A DNA stretch of 10,911 nt from Bacteroidales bacterium UBA1208 (GCA_002309955.1 DBXQ01000048.1:1-10911); one strand, 5' to 3'; counted from the first letter of the stretch, positions 1 through 7,037 are shown. Made by a program: numbers and translations. Notes: generated by a model from the letters alone, not told the origin.

Positions 1-128
1 ATAAAACCTAACGACCGATTTGGGTTTAATGATTAGAGAATAGACAAATGTATTTGTTTTTTTGGGTGCAGGGCAATTTTATTGTTGTTTCAACGTTACC
101 TCTTCATTAAAAACTAAAATAAAACCCA
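1..128 (+). promoter_or_regulatory. AT-rich leader / probable promoter region of clpP
   Basis: This AT-rich stretch precedes clpP and shows no convincing coding frame. Bacteroidota promoters typically have TTTG near -33 and TAnnTTTG near -7. The closest match is TATTGTTG at 80-87 (one mismatch), with TTTG at 61-64 and again at 53-56. Neither spacing is ideal (15 and 23 bases against about 19-21), so the exact promoter is uncertain. The last 25 bases before the ATG are A-rich with no Shine-Dalgarno, as is usual in this phylum. The end of an upstream gene could lie just outside the window. Confidence 0.35.
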
Positions 129-791
129 ATGACAGAATTTGAGAAATATGCCACCATGCACCGTGGCATCAGCAGTACCACTTATGCCAAATATACTTCG
201 GCCATCAATAATTCATTGACCCCATATATTGTCGAGGAACGCCAGCTGAATGTGGCACAGATGGATGTGTTCAGCCGTCTGATGATGGATCGCATCATCT
301 TCCTCGGCACAGCTATCGACGACTATACCGCCAACGTCATCCAGGCTCAGTTGCTTTTTCTTGAGAGCGTGGACAGCCAGAAGGATATCCAGATTTATCT
401 CAACTCGCCGGGAGGGTCGGTGTATGCAGGTTTGGGCATTTATGATACGATGCAGTATATCCAGCCCAAAATCGCCACTATCTGCACCGGGCTTGCCGCC
501 TCGATGGCCAGTGTGCTCCTTTGCGCAGGCGAGAAGGGTATGCGTTGCGCCCTGCCTCATGCCCGTGTCATGATTCATCAGCCCATGGGCGGTGCCGACG
601 GACAGGCCACGGACATGGAGATTACCGTGCGCGAGATTCTCAAGTTGAAGAAAGAGCTCTACGAGATTATCGCCACCCATAGCGGCCAACCTTTCGAGCA
701 GGTGGAGAAGGACAGCGACCGCGACCATTGGTTCACCGCCGAGGAGGCCAAGGCCTACGGCATGATAGACGAAGTGCTGACCAAGAAATAG
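129..791 (+). CDS. clpP: ATP-dependent Clp protease proteolytic subunit ClpP
   Basis: This is the serine peptidase subunit of the cytoplasmic Clp protease, a two-ring tetradecamer that degrades substrates unfolded by a Clp ATPase (usually ClpX). The 220 residues carry the full catalytic triad: Ser125 in AASMAS, His150 in RVMIHQP and Asp199 in DSDRDHW. Their spacings of 25 and 49 match E. coli ClpP exactly. The substrate-groove motif NSPGGSV is at 92-98, and the oligomerisation and handle regions look intact. About 31 residues precede the conserved TPYIVEERQ segment, consistent with the N-terminal extension or propeptide seen in Bacteroidales ClpP. The ATG at 129 is preceded by an A-rich leader and no Shine-Dalgarno. 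clpX does not follow, unlike the common tig-clpP-clpX order; dut comes next after a hairpin-bearing gap. Identity is essentially certain. Confidence 0.97.
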   Translation: MTEFEKYATMHRGISSTTYAKYTSAINNSLTPYIVEERQLNVAQMDVFSRLMMDRIIFLGTAIDDYTANVIQAQLLFLESVDSQKDIQIYLNSPGGSVYAGLGIYDTMQYIQPKIATICTGLAASMASVLLCAGEKGMRCALPHARVMIHQPMGGADGQATDMEITVREILKLKKELYEIIATHSGQPFEQVEKDSDRDHWFTAEEAKAYGMIDEVLTKK

Positions 792-794
792 TAT

Positions 795-826
795 GCGTGA
801 ATGCGTTAATGTGTGAATGTGTTAAT
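795..826 (+). repeat. 8-bp tandem repeat (GYGTKAAT) x4 after clpP
   Basis: Four consecutive 8-bp units fit the consensus GYGTKAAT with no indels, at 795-802, 803-810, 811-818 and 819-826. The array begins three bases after the clpP stop codon. The units alternate G and T at the fifth position and differ C/T at the second, so the array has diverged since duplication. It forms the left arm of the hairpin described separately. Confidence 0.8.
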
Positions 827-869
827 TCGTACGTCAGACTAACACATTTACATGTTAACACAATAACGA
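795..869 (+). other. Long imperfect hairpin between clpP and dut
   Basis: The 8-bp array at 795-826 faces an inverted, similarly phased sequence at 838-869, with an 11-base loop at 827-837. Unit 819-826 pairs with 838-845 (7 of 8). Unit 811-818 pairs with 846-853 (8 of 8 counting two G-U pairs). Unit 803-810 pairs with 854-861 (7 of 8 with one G-U). The outermost unit is only partly paired (5 of 8). The stem is about 24 bp of good pairing without a gap. No T-run follows, so it is not a classical intrinsic terminator. It could attenuate or stabilise the clpP transcript or process a clpP-dut message. Function is inferred only from structure. Confidence 0.6.
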
Positions 870-890
870 ATTGTTAGAACTTGACTTAGT

Positions 891-1328
891 ATGCAAATCA
901 AGATAAGAAACACCTCCCATCACCCGTTGCCGAAGTATGAGACTGCTCAGTCGGCGGGGATGGACTTGCGGGCATTCCTGCCCGACGGACCGGTCACGCT
1001 GCGACCCATGGAGCGCGGCTTGGTGAAGACAGGCCTTTTCATGGAGCTGCCCGCAGGCTACGAGGCGCAGGTGCGTCCCCGTAGCGGCCTGGCTCTGAAG
1101 AAGGGTATCACTGTGCTCAACTCACCGGGTACCATCGATGCTGACTACCGGGGTGAGATATGCGTCATCCTCATCAACCTCTCGCAGGAAGACTTTGTCA
1201 TCAACGACGGCGAGCGTATCGCCCAGATGATTATTGCCCGCCACGAGCAGGCTGAGATTATACAGGTGGAAGAGCTGTCGGACACCGAGCGCGGCAGCGG
1301 CGGCTTCGGACACACGGGGAAGAATTGA
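891..1328 (+). CDS. dut: dUTP diphosphatase (dUTPase)
   Basis: This trimeric cytoplasmic enzyme hydrolyses dUTP to dUMP and pyrophosphate, keeping uracil out of DNA and supplying dUMP for thymidylate synthesis. All five trimeric dUTPase motifs are present in the 145 residues: SAGMDLRA at 21-28, RPRSGLA at 62-68, GTIDADYRG at 80-88 (Asp83 aligns with the catalytic aspartate), GERIAQMI at 107-114, and the glycine-rich C-terminal arm RGSGGFGHTG at 134-143. Length is normal for the family. The ATG at 891 lies 22 bases after the hairpin, without a recognisable Shine-Dalgarno. The next gene starts 17 bases after the stop on the same strand, so co-transcription is likely. The stop codon sits inside the first unit of a 7-bp repeat. 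Confidence 0.97.
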   Translation: MQIKIRNTSHHPLPKYETAQSAGMDLRAFLPDGPVTLRPMERGLVKTGLFMELPAGYEAQVRPRSGLALKKGITVLNSPGTIDADYRGEICVILINLSQEDFVINDGERIAQMIIARHEQAEIIQVEELSDTERGSGGFGHTGKN

Positions 1329-1352
1329 AAAATGAAAGTTGAAAATTGAAAC
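1325..1352 (+). repeat. 7-bp tandem repeat (WTGAAAN) x4 spanning dut stop and next start
   Basis: Four head-to-tail 7-bp units fit the consensus WTGAAAN at 1325-1331, 1332-1338, 1339-1345 and 1346-1352. The first contains the dut stop codon (TGA 1326-1328) and the last supplies the TTG start of the following lipoprotein gene (1346-1348). A five-codon open frame, ATG 1332 to TGA 1347-1349, overlaps that TTG. Whether it is translated is unknown. Confidence 0.75.
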
Positions 1353-2545
1353 GGCTGGCGCATAGGCTGGTTCTGCTTGTTGCGATAATATCGCAATTGT
1401 TCTCTTCATGCCACGCACAGCCGGGTTCCCAAGTGGCCGGTTTCGTGCATTATCATCCCGTCGAACCTTTCTATACAGGTTCTGAGATGATGATGGATTG
1501 TATTTCCAGATACCGGGATAGTGGAGCGTGTGTTTTTGCCGAAAAGTATTTTTATGCCGGGAATGTCGCTGTGGTGGCCAACCAAACCTCTCTCGTGGGC
1601 AACACCCATTTAGTGGACACCCTTCTTTCCCAAGGCGTTCGTGTCACCAAGATATTCTGCCCCGAACACGGTTTCCGCGGGACAGCGGCGGCGGGGGCTA
1701 AAGTGTCCGACAGCAAAGACCCGCAGACGGGTCTTCCCATCATCTCTCTCTACGGCAAGAACAAGAAACCTACGCCCCAACAGATGAAAGACCTTGATGC
1801 AGTCGTCTTCGACCTGCAGGATGTGGGTTGTCGTTTCTACACCTACCTTTCGACGTTGCACTATGTGATGGAGGCTTGTGCCGAGAGGGGCATTCCGCTC
1901 ATCGTACTCGACCGCCCCAACCCTAATGGGCATTACATCGACGGCCCCGTGCTGGACACGTCTAAATACCGCTCTTTTGTCGGCATGCACCCCGTGCCAG
2001 TCGTTTACGGCATGACCATCGGCGAATACGCCTGCATGATAAATGGCGAGCATTGGCTGTCGGGTGGCAAGGAGTGCAACCTCACTGTTGTCCCCATGCA
2101 GGGCTACCGTCGCGACAGTGTGGGTTACGAACTCCCGGTATCGCCGTCGCCTAATCTGCGCAATGCACATGCCATAGCGCTTTATCCGAGTCTTTGCCTC
2201 TTCGAGGGTACTAATTGTGATGTGGGTCGCGGCACCCCTTGGCCTTTCGAGATTGTTACTTACAAAGCCGACACCTTGAATCTCCGCAATGCCGACTGCT
2301 CCGCTGATGCAATCGACCTATCGTATCTGCTTAAAATGTACAGCCGTGTTCCCAAGGGGAAGTTTTTCCTCAAGAACAACTTCTTCGAGAAGCTGGCGGG
2401 AACGGCAGAACTCCGTAAACAGATGGAGCAAGGGCTTTCTGAAGAGGAAATCCGAGCCACATGGCAACCGGCTCTCGACCGTTTCAAAACCATCCGCAAC
2501 CGTTACCTCATCTACCCTGATGGGGAGTTTCCGAGTTCAAGATAA
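1346..2545 (+). CDS. DUF1343 / NamZ-like (GH171) lipoprotein, shortened C-terminal region
   Basis: The DUF1343 family includes NamZ, an exo-beta-N-acetylmuramidase (GH171) that removes MurNAc from the non-reducing ends of peptidoglycan fragments. Family hallmarks along the 399 residues are VANQTSLVG (77-85), CPEHGFRG (105-112; Glu107 aligns with a glutamate proposed as catalytic), DLQDVGCRFYTY (156-167), LDRPNPNG (188-195), YGMTIGE (221-227), SPSPNL (266-271) and DVGRGTPWPF (292-301). The N-terminus is a signal peptide with a weak lipobox (LFSSC, Cys22), so it is probably an envelope lipoprotein acting in the periplasm. The start is TTG at 1346: the preceding in-frame codon region is closed by a TGA at 1340 and no ATG retains the signal peptide. 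Relative to my memory of Bacteroidales homologues, about 30 residues seem to be missing after residue 301, where a Pro/Gly-rich segment ending in a CYGVDL-like motif normally lies; residues 302-322 are unlike the family. The C-terminal helices resume at DLSYLLKMY (324-332). Activity is therefore not assured. Confidence 0.88.
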   Translation: MKRLAHRLVLLVAIISQLFSSCHAQPGSQVAGFVHYHPVEPFYTGSEMMMDCISRYRDSGACVFAEKYFYAGNVAVVANQTSLVGNTHLVDTLLSQGVRVTKIFCPEHGFRGTAAAGAKVSDSKDPQTGLPIISLYGKNKKPTPQQMKDLDAVVFDLQDVGCRFYTYLSTLHYVMEACAERGIPLIVLDRPNPNGHYIDGPVLDTSKYRSFVGMHPVPVVYGMTIGEYACMINGEHWLSGGKECNLTVVPMQGYRRDSVGYELPVSPSPNLRNAHAIALYPSLCLFEGTNCDVGRGTPWPFEIVTYKADTLNLRNADCSADAIDLSYLLKMYSRVPKGKFFLKNNFFEKLAGTAELRKQMEQGLSEEEIRATWQPALDRFKTIRNRYLIYPDGEFPSSR

Positions 2546-2691
2546 TTGACGAAGAATCACTTTTTTTTATCTATGTCAAAAAAAATGTGTAATTTAGCAC
2601 ATTAATTTGGTGTGTTGTGTACGAAGTTTTTTCGGCACAACGTACTAATATTAATGCAATTGCGTTATTGTAAAAAAACAAACATTCATAT
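2546..2691 (+). promoter_or_regulatory. AT-rich intergenic region, probable promoter and leader of the OmpA-family gene
   Basis: This 146-base gap is the largest in the plus-strand block. It holds an A/T hairpin with CAC plus T8 at 2558-2568 and A8 plus GTG at 2578-2589, and a second stem-loop at 2614-2641 (six outer pairs, a TA/G internal loop, four inner pairs). TTAATTTG at 2602-2609 is a one-mismatch match to the Bacteroidota -7 box TAnnTTTG, but no TTTG lies at the right distance upstream. The final bases before the ATG at 2692 are A-rich with no Shine-Dalgarno. It probably separates the clpP-dut-DUF1343 unit from a new transcript for the OmpA gene and miaA. The promoter position is tentative. 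Confidence 0.4.
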
Positions 2692-5454
2692 ATGAAAACA
2701 ATTAAAAAAGGTTTTACACTATTGGCTATAGCCCTGTTTTGGTCTGGAATGGCCATGGCACAGAACAGTGTTGCCTCGCTGGCAGACCAACAGTTTAAGG
2801 ATAAGCAATACATCCTTGCTTTGGAGAGCTACCAGAAAGCCTATGACCGTGTGTCGAGCAACAGGGCCGAAAAGAACCGTATCTATTTTCAGATAGGTGA
2901 GTGCTACCGTCTGATGTACAATTACCCCAAGGCTGAACACACATATCATCGTCTTATTCAGGCGGGTTATTATACTGTGGAGCCCAAACTCTACTATTAC
3001 ATGGCCGAGATGTGCCGTTTTAACGGTAAGTTCGATGATGCCGATGGGTACTATGACAAGTATCTCGAATTGGTGCCGGGTGACAAACTTTGCTTGACAC
3101 GTAAAAAGTCGCTCATTGATGTTACTCGGTGGGCTGCTGAACGTAGCCGTCATGTCATTACCAAACTGGCTGATTGGAACACTGATTATAACGACTGGTC
3201 TCTTCGTTTCATGGGCGATGATACCAATACCCTCGTCTTTACTTCCTCGCGCTATGGTACCGATGATCAAGAAGGAAAGGACGTGTGGACAGGTCAGAAC
3301 TTCTCCTCGCTCTATTCAGTTTATAAAGACCGTAACGGTCAATGGACCGATGTCCCTACCCTCTACGACAACAGTGGTAAAATCAATACTTCGAGCAATG
3401 AAGGTGAGGCTTGCTTCTCTCCCGACGGAACCACTATTTATTTCTCCCGTTGTAAAATCGTGGAACATGAAACCCATGGTTGTGCCATCTATACTTCCAC
3501 CAAAGCAGTAGCCGCCGACAAGAAGAAAGCTGCCAAAAAGGCTAAAGCCAAAAAATCGAATACCAAGACCACAAAGGGCAAAAAAGGAAAGAAAGGCAAG
3601 ACCCAAGAAGCTGATGGAGAAGAATCGAAGCAAGAAGCTGAAGAGGAAGTGGCTCCCGGTGAGTGGGCTACTCCTGTGGCCATCAATCTGGGTGACACCA
3701 ATTATAACTATCTCTATCCTGCCATTACAAGCGATGGTCTGACTCTCTATTTCTGCTCTGATATGCCGGGCGGAGAGGGCGATTACGATATTTGGAAAGC
3801 TTCCCGTGCATCCCTTGCCGACGACTTTGGCAAGCCTGTAAACATAGGTCCGGTTGTCAATACTCCAGGTCGTGAAGCCTTCCCTGTATTGCGTGGCGAC
3901 TCTAATCTTTACTTCTCTTCCAACGGTCTTCCCGGTATTGGTGGTTACGATATCTACAAGACCCGTATTGGTAAGCGCATCTGCTCCAAGCCGGAGAATC
4001 TTGGTGTGCCTATTAACTCATCTTACGACGAAATGTCTATCATTTACTATCCAGAGAGTGATGCCAACCCCATGCTTGAGCGTGGTTACTTATCTTCTAA
4101 CCGTCCTTTTGACGATCCCCTCAACAAGAATACCGACAAGAAAGGTAAGAAAATCCCACTGCCTACTCTCAACCTTTATAAATTCGAGCTCCCTCCGCTG
4201 CTTTACACTATTGAGGGGACTGTTCGCGACGAGAAATCCATGCAGCTTATTAAAGGTTGTAAGGTCAAGATTGTGGGTTCCGACGGTTCTGAGGCTGAGA
4301 CCTACACGGACAAGAAAGGTTTCTACAAATTCAACAACAGTCAGGTTCGCGGACAGGTGGTCTACAAGATGTATCTCTCTAAGGTTGATTACTTCAGTCT
4401 TGAAGGTTCCGAGAGCACTATGGGCTACACTGTTGACAAGGACATCGTTCATGATTTCCGGATGGAACCCGTGCCGCAGCAACCTGTTGTCCTGCCCGAA
4501 ATCCGCTACGACCTCTCCAAATGGGATCTCAAAGAGGAGTTCATGGACTCCCTCATGGACCTCTATCTCGTGATGGTCAACAATCCCAGTGTCGTGGTTG
4601 AAATTCGTGCCCATACTGATTGCCGCCCCTTTATCGGTCTCACCAACGATACACTCTCGCAGCGTCGTGCCCAGAGCGTGGTTGATTACCTCGCCAGTCG
4701 TGGTATCGAGCGCGACCGTATGGTTGCCAAGGGCTATGCCGAGCGTGTACCTCGTACCCTTGACCGTGATGTCTACATTGAGGTGGGTGGCAAACCTTTC
4801 ATCTTCTCGGCAGGCACTACCCTTGACTGCGACTATATCGCCGACCTCCCCACTCCCGAACATCAGGAGGCTGCACACCAGCTGAACCGCCGTATTGAGT
4901 TTCTTGTTCTCCGTTCCGACTATGTCTCTAAACGTATTGTCAACAATATGGCTTCTGACACTGCCCTTGTCAAACAGAACGAGGACGGCACTTATATCGA
5001 CCTTGTCAATGCTCCTGTCGATACCAATTATCGCGACGTAGCTGTCATCATCCATGATGAAGGCACCATCCCCGTCACTATGATTAATACCCAGAAGGGT
5101 GAAGTTCAGGCCATCATCAACGGTATGCAGATGCCCATGCTCATTGATGAACGTTTCAAAGAGCCCATCGCCATCTCTTGGGAGGAGGCAATGAACATGC
5201 TCTATCAGCGCCGTATCAACAAGGAAGATTTCCCCGATCGCGACCATGCCTTCGACCCCGAGGGCAACATCCTCGACCGTGCCAAACTTGTCTTCAAAGA
5301 GATGCAGATTGGCCAACATCACCTGCAGAATGTGGAAGTCATTGTTATGAAGGGAATCGACTATAAGTTTATCATCAACCGTGCTGCCTTAGCCGACTTT
5401 GGCGAATACGAATTCGACAAGCAGCAGGGTAAACTCTATTTCCTTGACGACTAA
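2692..5454 (+). CDS. PorE-like OmpA-family envelope protein (TPR, PD40 propeller, CRD, OmpA) with retropepsin-like C-terminus
   Basis: This is a 920-residue secreted, peptidoglycan-binding envelope protein. A signal peptide with likely cleavage after AMA (residue 23) is followed by TPR-like helices (about 27-150) and a PD40/WD40-like propeller (about 165-500) with FSPDG at 242-246, LYFCSD at 352-357 and GGYDIYK at 417-423. A carboxypeptidase-regulatory-like beta-sandwich is at about 503-592. The OmpA_C peptidoglycan-binding domain is at about 602-741, with HTD at 641-643, LSQRRA at 655-660 and LNRRIEF at 731-737; Asp643 and Arg659 fit the diaminopimelate-binding pair. This order matches PorE (PG1058 of Porphyromonas), a type IX secretion component, though other Bacteroidota OmpA proteins share it. 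Unlike PorE of about 670 residues, it adds a Lys-rich then acidic insert inside the propeller (271-324) and a C-terminal domain (about 790-918) resembling a retropepsin with a lost active site. miaA begins within its last codons. Confidence 0.85.
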   Translation: MKTIKKGFTLLAIALFWSGMAMAQNSVASLADQQFKDKQYILALESYQKAYDRVSSNRAEKNRIYFQIGECYRLMYNYPKAEHTYHRLIQAGYYTVEPKLYYYMAEMCRFNGKFDDADGYYDKYLELVPGDKLCLTRKKSLIDVTRWAAERSRHVITKLADWNTDYNDWSLRFMGDDTNTLVFTSSRYGTDDQEGKDVWTGQNFSSLYSVYKDRNGQWTDVPTLYDNSGKINTSSNEGEACFSPDGTTIYFSRCKIVEHETHGCAIYTSTKAVAADKKKAAKKAKAKKSNTKTTKGKKGKKGKTQEADGEESKQEAEEEVAPGEWATPVAINLGDTNYNYLYPAITSDGLTLYFCSDMPGGEGDYDIWKASRASLADDFGKPVNIGPVVNTPGREAFPVLRGDSNLYFSSNGLPGIGGYDIYKTRIGKRICSKPENLGVPINSSYDEMSIIYYPESDANPMLERGYLSSNRPFDDPLNKNTDKKGKKIPLPTLNLYKFELPPLLYTIEGTVRDEKSMQLIKGCKVKIVGSDGSEAETYTDKKGFYKFNNSQVRGQVVYKMYLSKVDYFSLEGSESTMGYTVDKDIVHDFRMEPVPQQPVVLPEIRYDLSKWDLKEEFMDSLMDLYLVMVNNPSVVVEIRAHTDCRPFIGLTNDTLSQRRAQSVVDYLASRGIERDRMVAKGYAERVPRTLDRDVYIEVGGKPFIFSAGTTLDCDYIADLPTPEHQEAAHQLNRRIEFLVLRSDYVSKRIVNNMASDTALVKQNEDGTYIDLVNAPVDTNYRDVAVIIHDEGTIPVTMINTQKGEVQAIINGMQMPMLIDERFKEPIAISWEEAMNMLYQRRINKEDFPDRDHAFDPEGNILDRAKLVFKEMQIGQHHLQNVEVIVMKGIDYKFIINRAALADFGEYEFDKQQGKLYFLDD

Positions 5455-6364
5455 GCTACTTACCATAACAGGCCCTACAGCTTGTGGCAAAACAAGTCTC
5501 GCCGCCGAACTGGCTTACCAGCTCGGCGGTGAGATTATCAGTGCCGACTCGCGGCAGGTGTTTCGTGGAATGGACATTGGTTCGGGTAAGGATCTTGACG
5601 ACTACCATATCCACGGTACCGACATTCCCTACCATCTCATCGACATCCATGACGCAGGCTACGAATACAACGTCTATCAGTTTCAGAACGACTTTATTCG
5701 CGCTTTTAACGATATAGTATCGCGTGGTCGCCAGCCCATCCTTTGCGGAGGGACGGGTATGTATATCGAATCCGTTGTGAAGGGTTACCAACTGGCTGAT
5801 GCCCCTATTGACCCCGATTTCCGCCACCGTATGGAAGCCTACACTGATGAGGAACTTGCCGCACGCTTGGCTGGTTATATCAAATTGCATAATCATACCG
5901 ACACCGAATCGCACGACCGGCTGCTTCGCGCCCTTGAGATACAGGAATTTCACCGTCTTCATCCCGACGCCTATCCACACATGCCCGACATGCAGCATAC
6001 CATTATCGGCGTCAGTTTTCCCCGTGCCATGGTCATTGAGCGCATAGGTATCCGTCTCCGTCAGCGGCTTGAAAACGGGATGATAGAGGAGGTGAAAGCC
6101 CTTCTCGACAGTGGGGTGCCGGAAGAACGCCTGTTACGTTACGGATTGGAATACCGCCACGTCACCCAATATCTCCGTGGTCAGTGCAGCTACGACGACA
6201 TGTATCGCGACCTCTACACCGACATACGGCGCTTCGCCAAACGGCAGATGACTTGGTTCCGCCGCATGGAACGCCAAGGCATCCCCATCCACTGGATTGA
6301 TGGCACCCAGCCACTTGACACAAAAGTAGGCCAGGTGCTCTCCCTGTTCCAAGAGGGCGACTGA
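5444..6364 (+). CDS. miaA: tRNA dimethylallyltransferase MiaA
   Basis: MiaA transfers a dimethylallyl group from DMAPP to N6 of A37 in tRNAs reading UNN codons, the first step towards ms2i6A. Motifs in a 306-residue product are the P-loop GPTACGKTS (10-18), SADSRQVFRGMDIG (33-46), GGTGMYIES (102-110) and AKRQMTWFRR (265-274). Between Walker A and GGTG the usual DIGTAKP is DIGSGKD, pointing to a divergent Bacteroidota lineage; some Bacteroides carry two miaA genes and this may be the second type. No ATG or GTG lies before the P-loop. I chose TTG at 5444, which gives the normal MTTKLLTITG N-terminus and overlaps the preceding stop by 11 bases; TTG at 5399 would add 15 atypical residues and a 56-base overlap. 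The overlap suggests translational coupling to the OmpA gene. Confidence 0.93.
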   Translation: MTTKLLTITGPTACGKTSLAAELAYQLGGEIISADSRQVFRGMDIGSGKDLDDYHIHGTDIPYHLIDIHDAGYEYNVYQFQNDFIRAFNDIVSRGRQPILCGGTGMYIESVVKGYQLADAPIDPDFRHRMEAYTDEELAARLAGYIKLHNHTDTESHDRLLRALEIQEFHRLHPDAYPHMPDMQHTIIGVSFPRAMVIERIGIRLRQRLENGMIEEVKALLDSGVPEERLLRYGLEYRHVTQYLRGQCSYDDMYRDLYTDIRRFAKRQMTWFRRMERQGIPIHWIDGTQPLDTKVGQVLSLFQEGD

Positions 6365-6404
6365 CAGTGTTAATCTTTAATTACTGATTTGGGTAAAAAC
6401 ATGT
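6365..6404. other. Convergent intergenic spacer
   Basis: Forty AT-rich bases separate the 3' ends of miaA (plus) and the SprT-like gene (minus). I see no GC-rich stem with a T-run that would mark a strong bidirectional terminator. A 10-bp palindrome, AAACATGTTT, lies at 6397-6406 and overlaps the SprT stop codon. Confidence 0.4.
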
Positions 6405-7037
6405 TTACTCCGTCACGACGACGGCTGTGCCGCTGACAAGGTATTTCTTCCCGTCGGCGATGTTGAGGCATATCCAACGGGTGCGACGTTTCTCGAGGGC
6501 TTGGAAGTGGTGTTCGGGACGGGATGCAATGTGGAAGCGTGTGCCTGGGGTGAGGTCGTTTAGAGTAATGTCTTGTGAGGGGGTGTAGTCGGGGTCGTAG
6601 TGCCGGAGTTGGGCGTCAATCTGTTTCTCGATGGTGCGGCTGAGGGGTATGCGGGCGGTGTAGCGTTGCAAGAGGAAGGATACGTCGGTAGGGAAGAGGG
6701 GAAGGTAAAGGTTTATTAGTCGGGCGTAGTTGGCTTGCCATTCATGGCCGTGGGGCTGGATGAAGTTTTTGTATTGCAGCCAGGTGTCGAGGTGAGCCAT
6801 CTCGTGCAGCAGTACCAGGAGGAAATGGTAGGGATTGAGGTTTCCGTTGACGCTGATTTCGTGAAAGGGGTGCCCTGGCCAGGGCCAGCGGTAGTCGCCC
6901 AGTTTTGAATACCGCTCGCGGGTGATATGGAGGTGTACCTTATGCTCGGCCATGAAGTCGAAGAGGGGGTTGACGGCTTCAGCGGGGACGTATTTGGCAA
7001 GTCCTTTTTTGAAATTGTCAATATAGGATTGTTCCAT
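6405..7037 (-). CDS. SprT-like zinc metalloprotein
   Basis: This 210-residue protein has the SprT-like zincin core: HEMAH at 78-82 (two zinc-ligand histidines and catalytic Glu79) followed 13 residues later by the HGHEW motif at 96-100, whose first His fits the third ligand of the HGxxF/W signature. The segment before it (HEISVNGNL, 59-67) also fits the family. Eukaryotic SPRTN degrades DNA-protein crosslinks; bacterial SprT-like proteins are mostly uncharacterised, so the substrate is unknown. No signal peptide is visible, so it is probably cytoplasmic. The C-terminal 50 residues form a small beta-rich module with KYLVSGTAVVVTE at the end. I chose ATG at 7037 (MEQSYIDNF) because the frame upstream is an Ala/Thr/Pro/Arg-rich shadow of the lipoprotein gene. 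It overlaps that gene by 20 bases, so the two are probably co-translated. Confidence 0.85.
   Translation of the reverse strand: MEQSYIDNFKKGLAKYVPAEAVNPLFDFMAEHKVHLHITRERYSKLGDYRWPWPGHPFHEISVNGNLNPYHFLLVLLHEMAHLDTWLQYKNFIQPHGHEWQANYARLINLYLPLFPTDVSFLLQRYTARIPLSRTIEKQIDAQLRHYDPDYTPSQDITLNDLTPGTRFHIASRPEHHFQALEKRRTRWICLNIADGKKYLVSGTAVVVTE

Noticed and set aside
1325..1352. Phase-variable switch in the 7-bp repeat before the DUF1343 gene
   Set aside because: Adding or removing one 7-bp unit never puts the unit-2 ATG in an open frame with the gene, because the next TTGAAAA unit supplies an in-frame TGA or the frame does not match.
2546..2590. Intrinsic terminator after the DUF1343 gene
   Set aside because: The T8 tract is not preceded by a GC-rich stem; it pairs only with the following A8 tract, giving a weak A/T hairpin.
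4090..5322. A 410-codon open frame on the minus strand opposite the OmpA-family gene
   Set aside because: It is antisense to a gene with clear domains and is rich in Val/His/Ile/Asp as expected from mirrored codon bias; no motif or leader supports it.
6367..6374. GTGTTAAT after miaA, identical to one unit of the clpP 8-bp array
   Set aside because: It is a single 8-mer in AT-rich DNA with no convincing tandem neighbours, so coincidence is likely.
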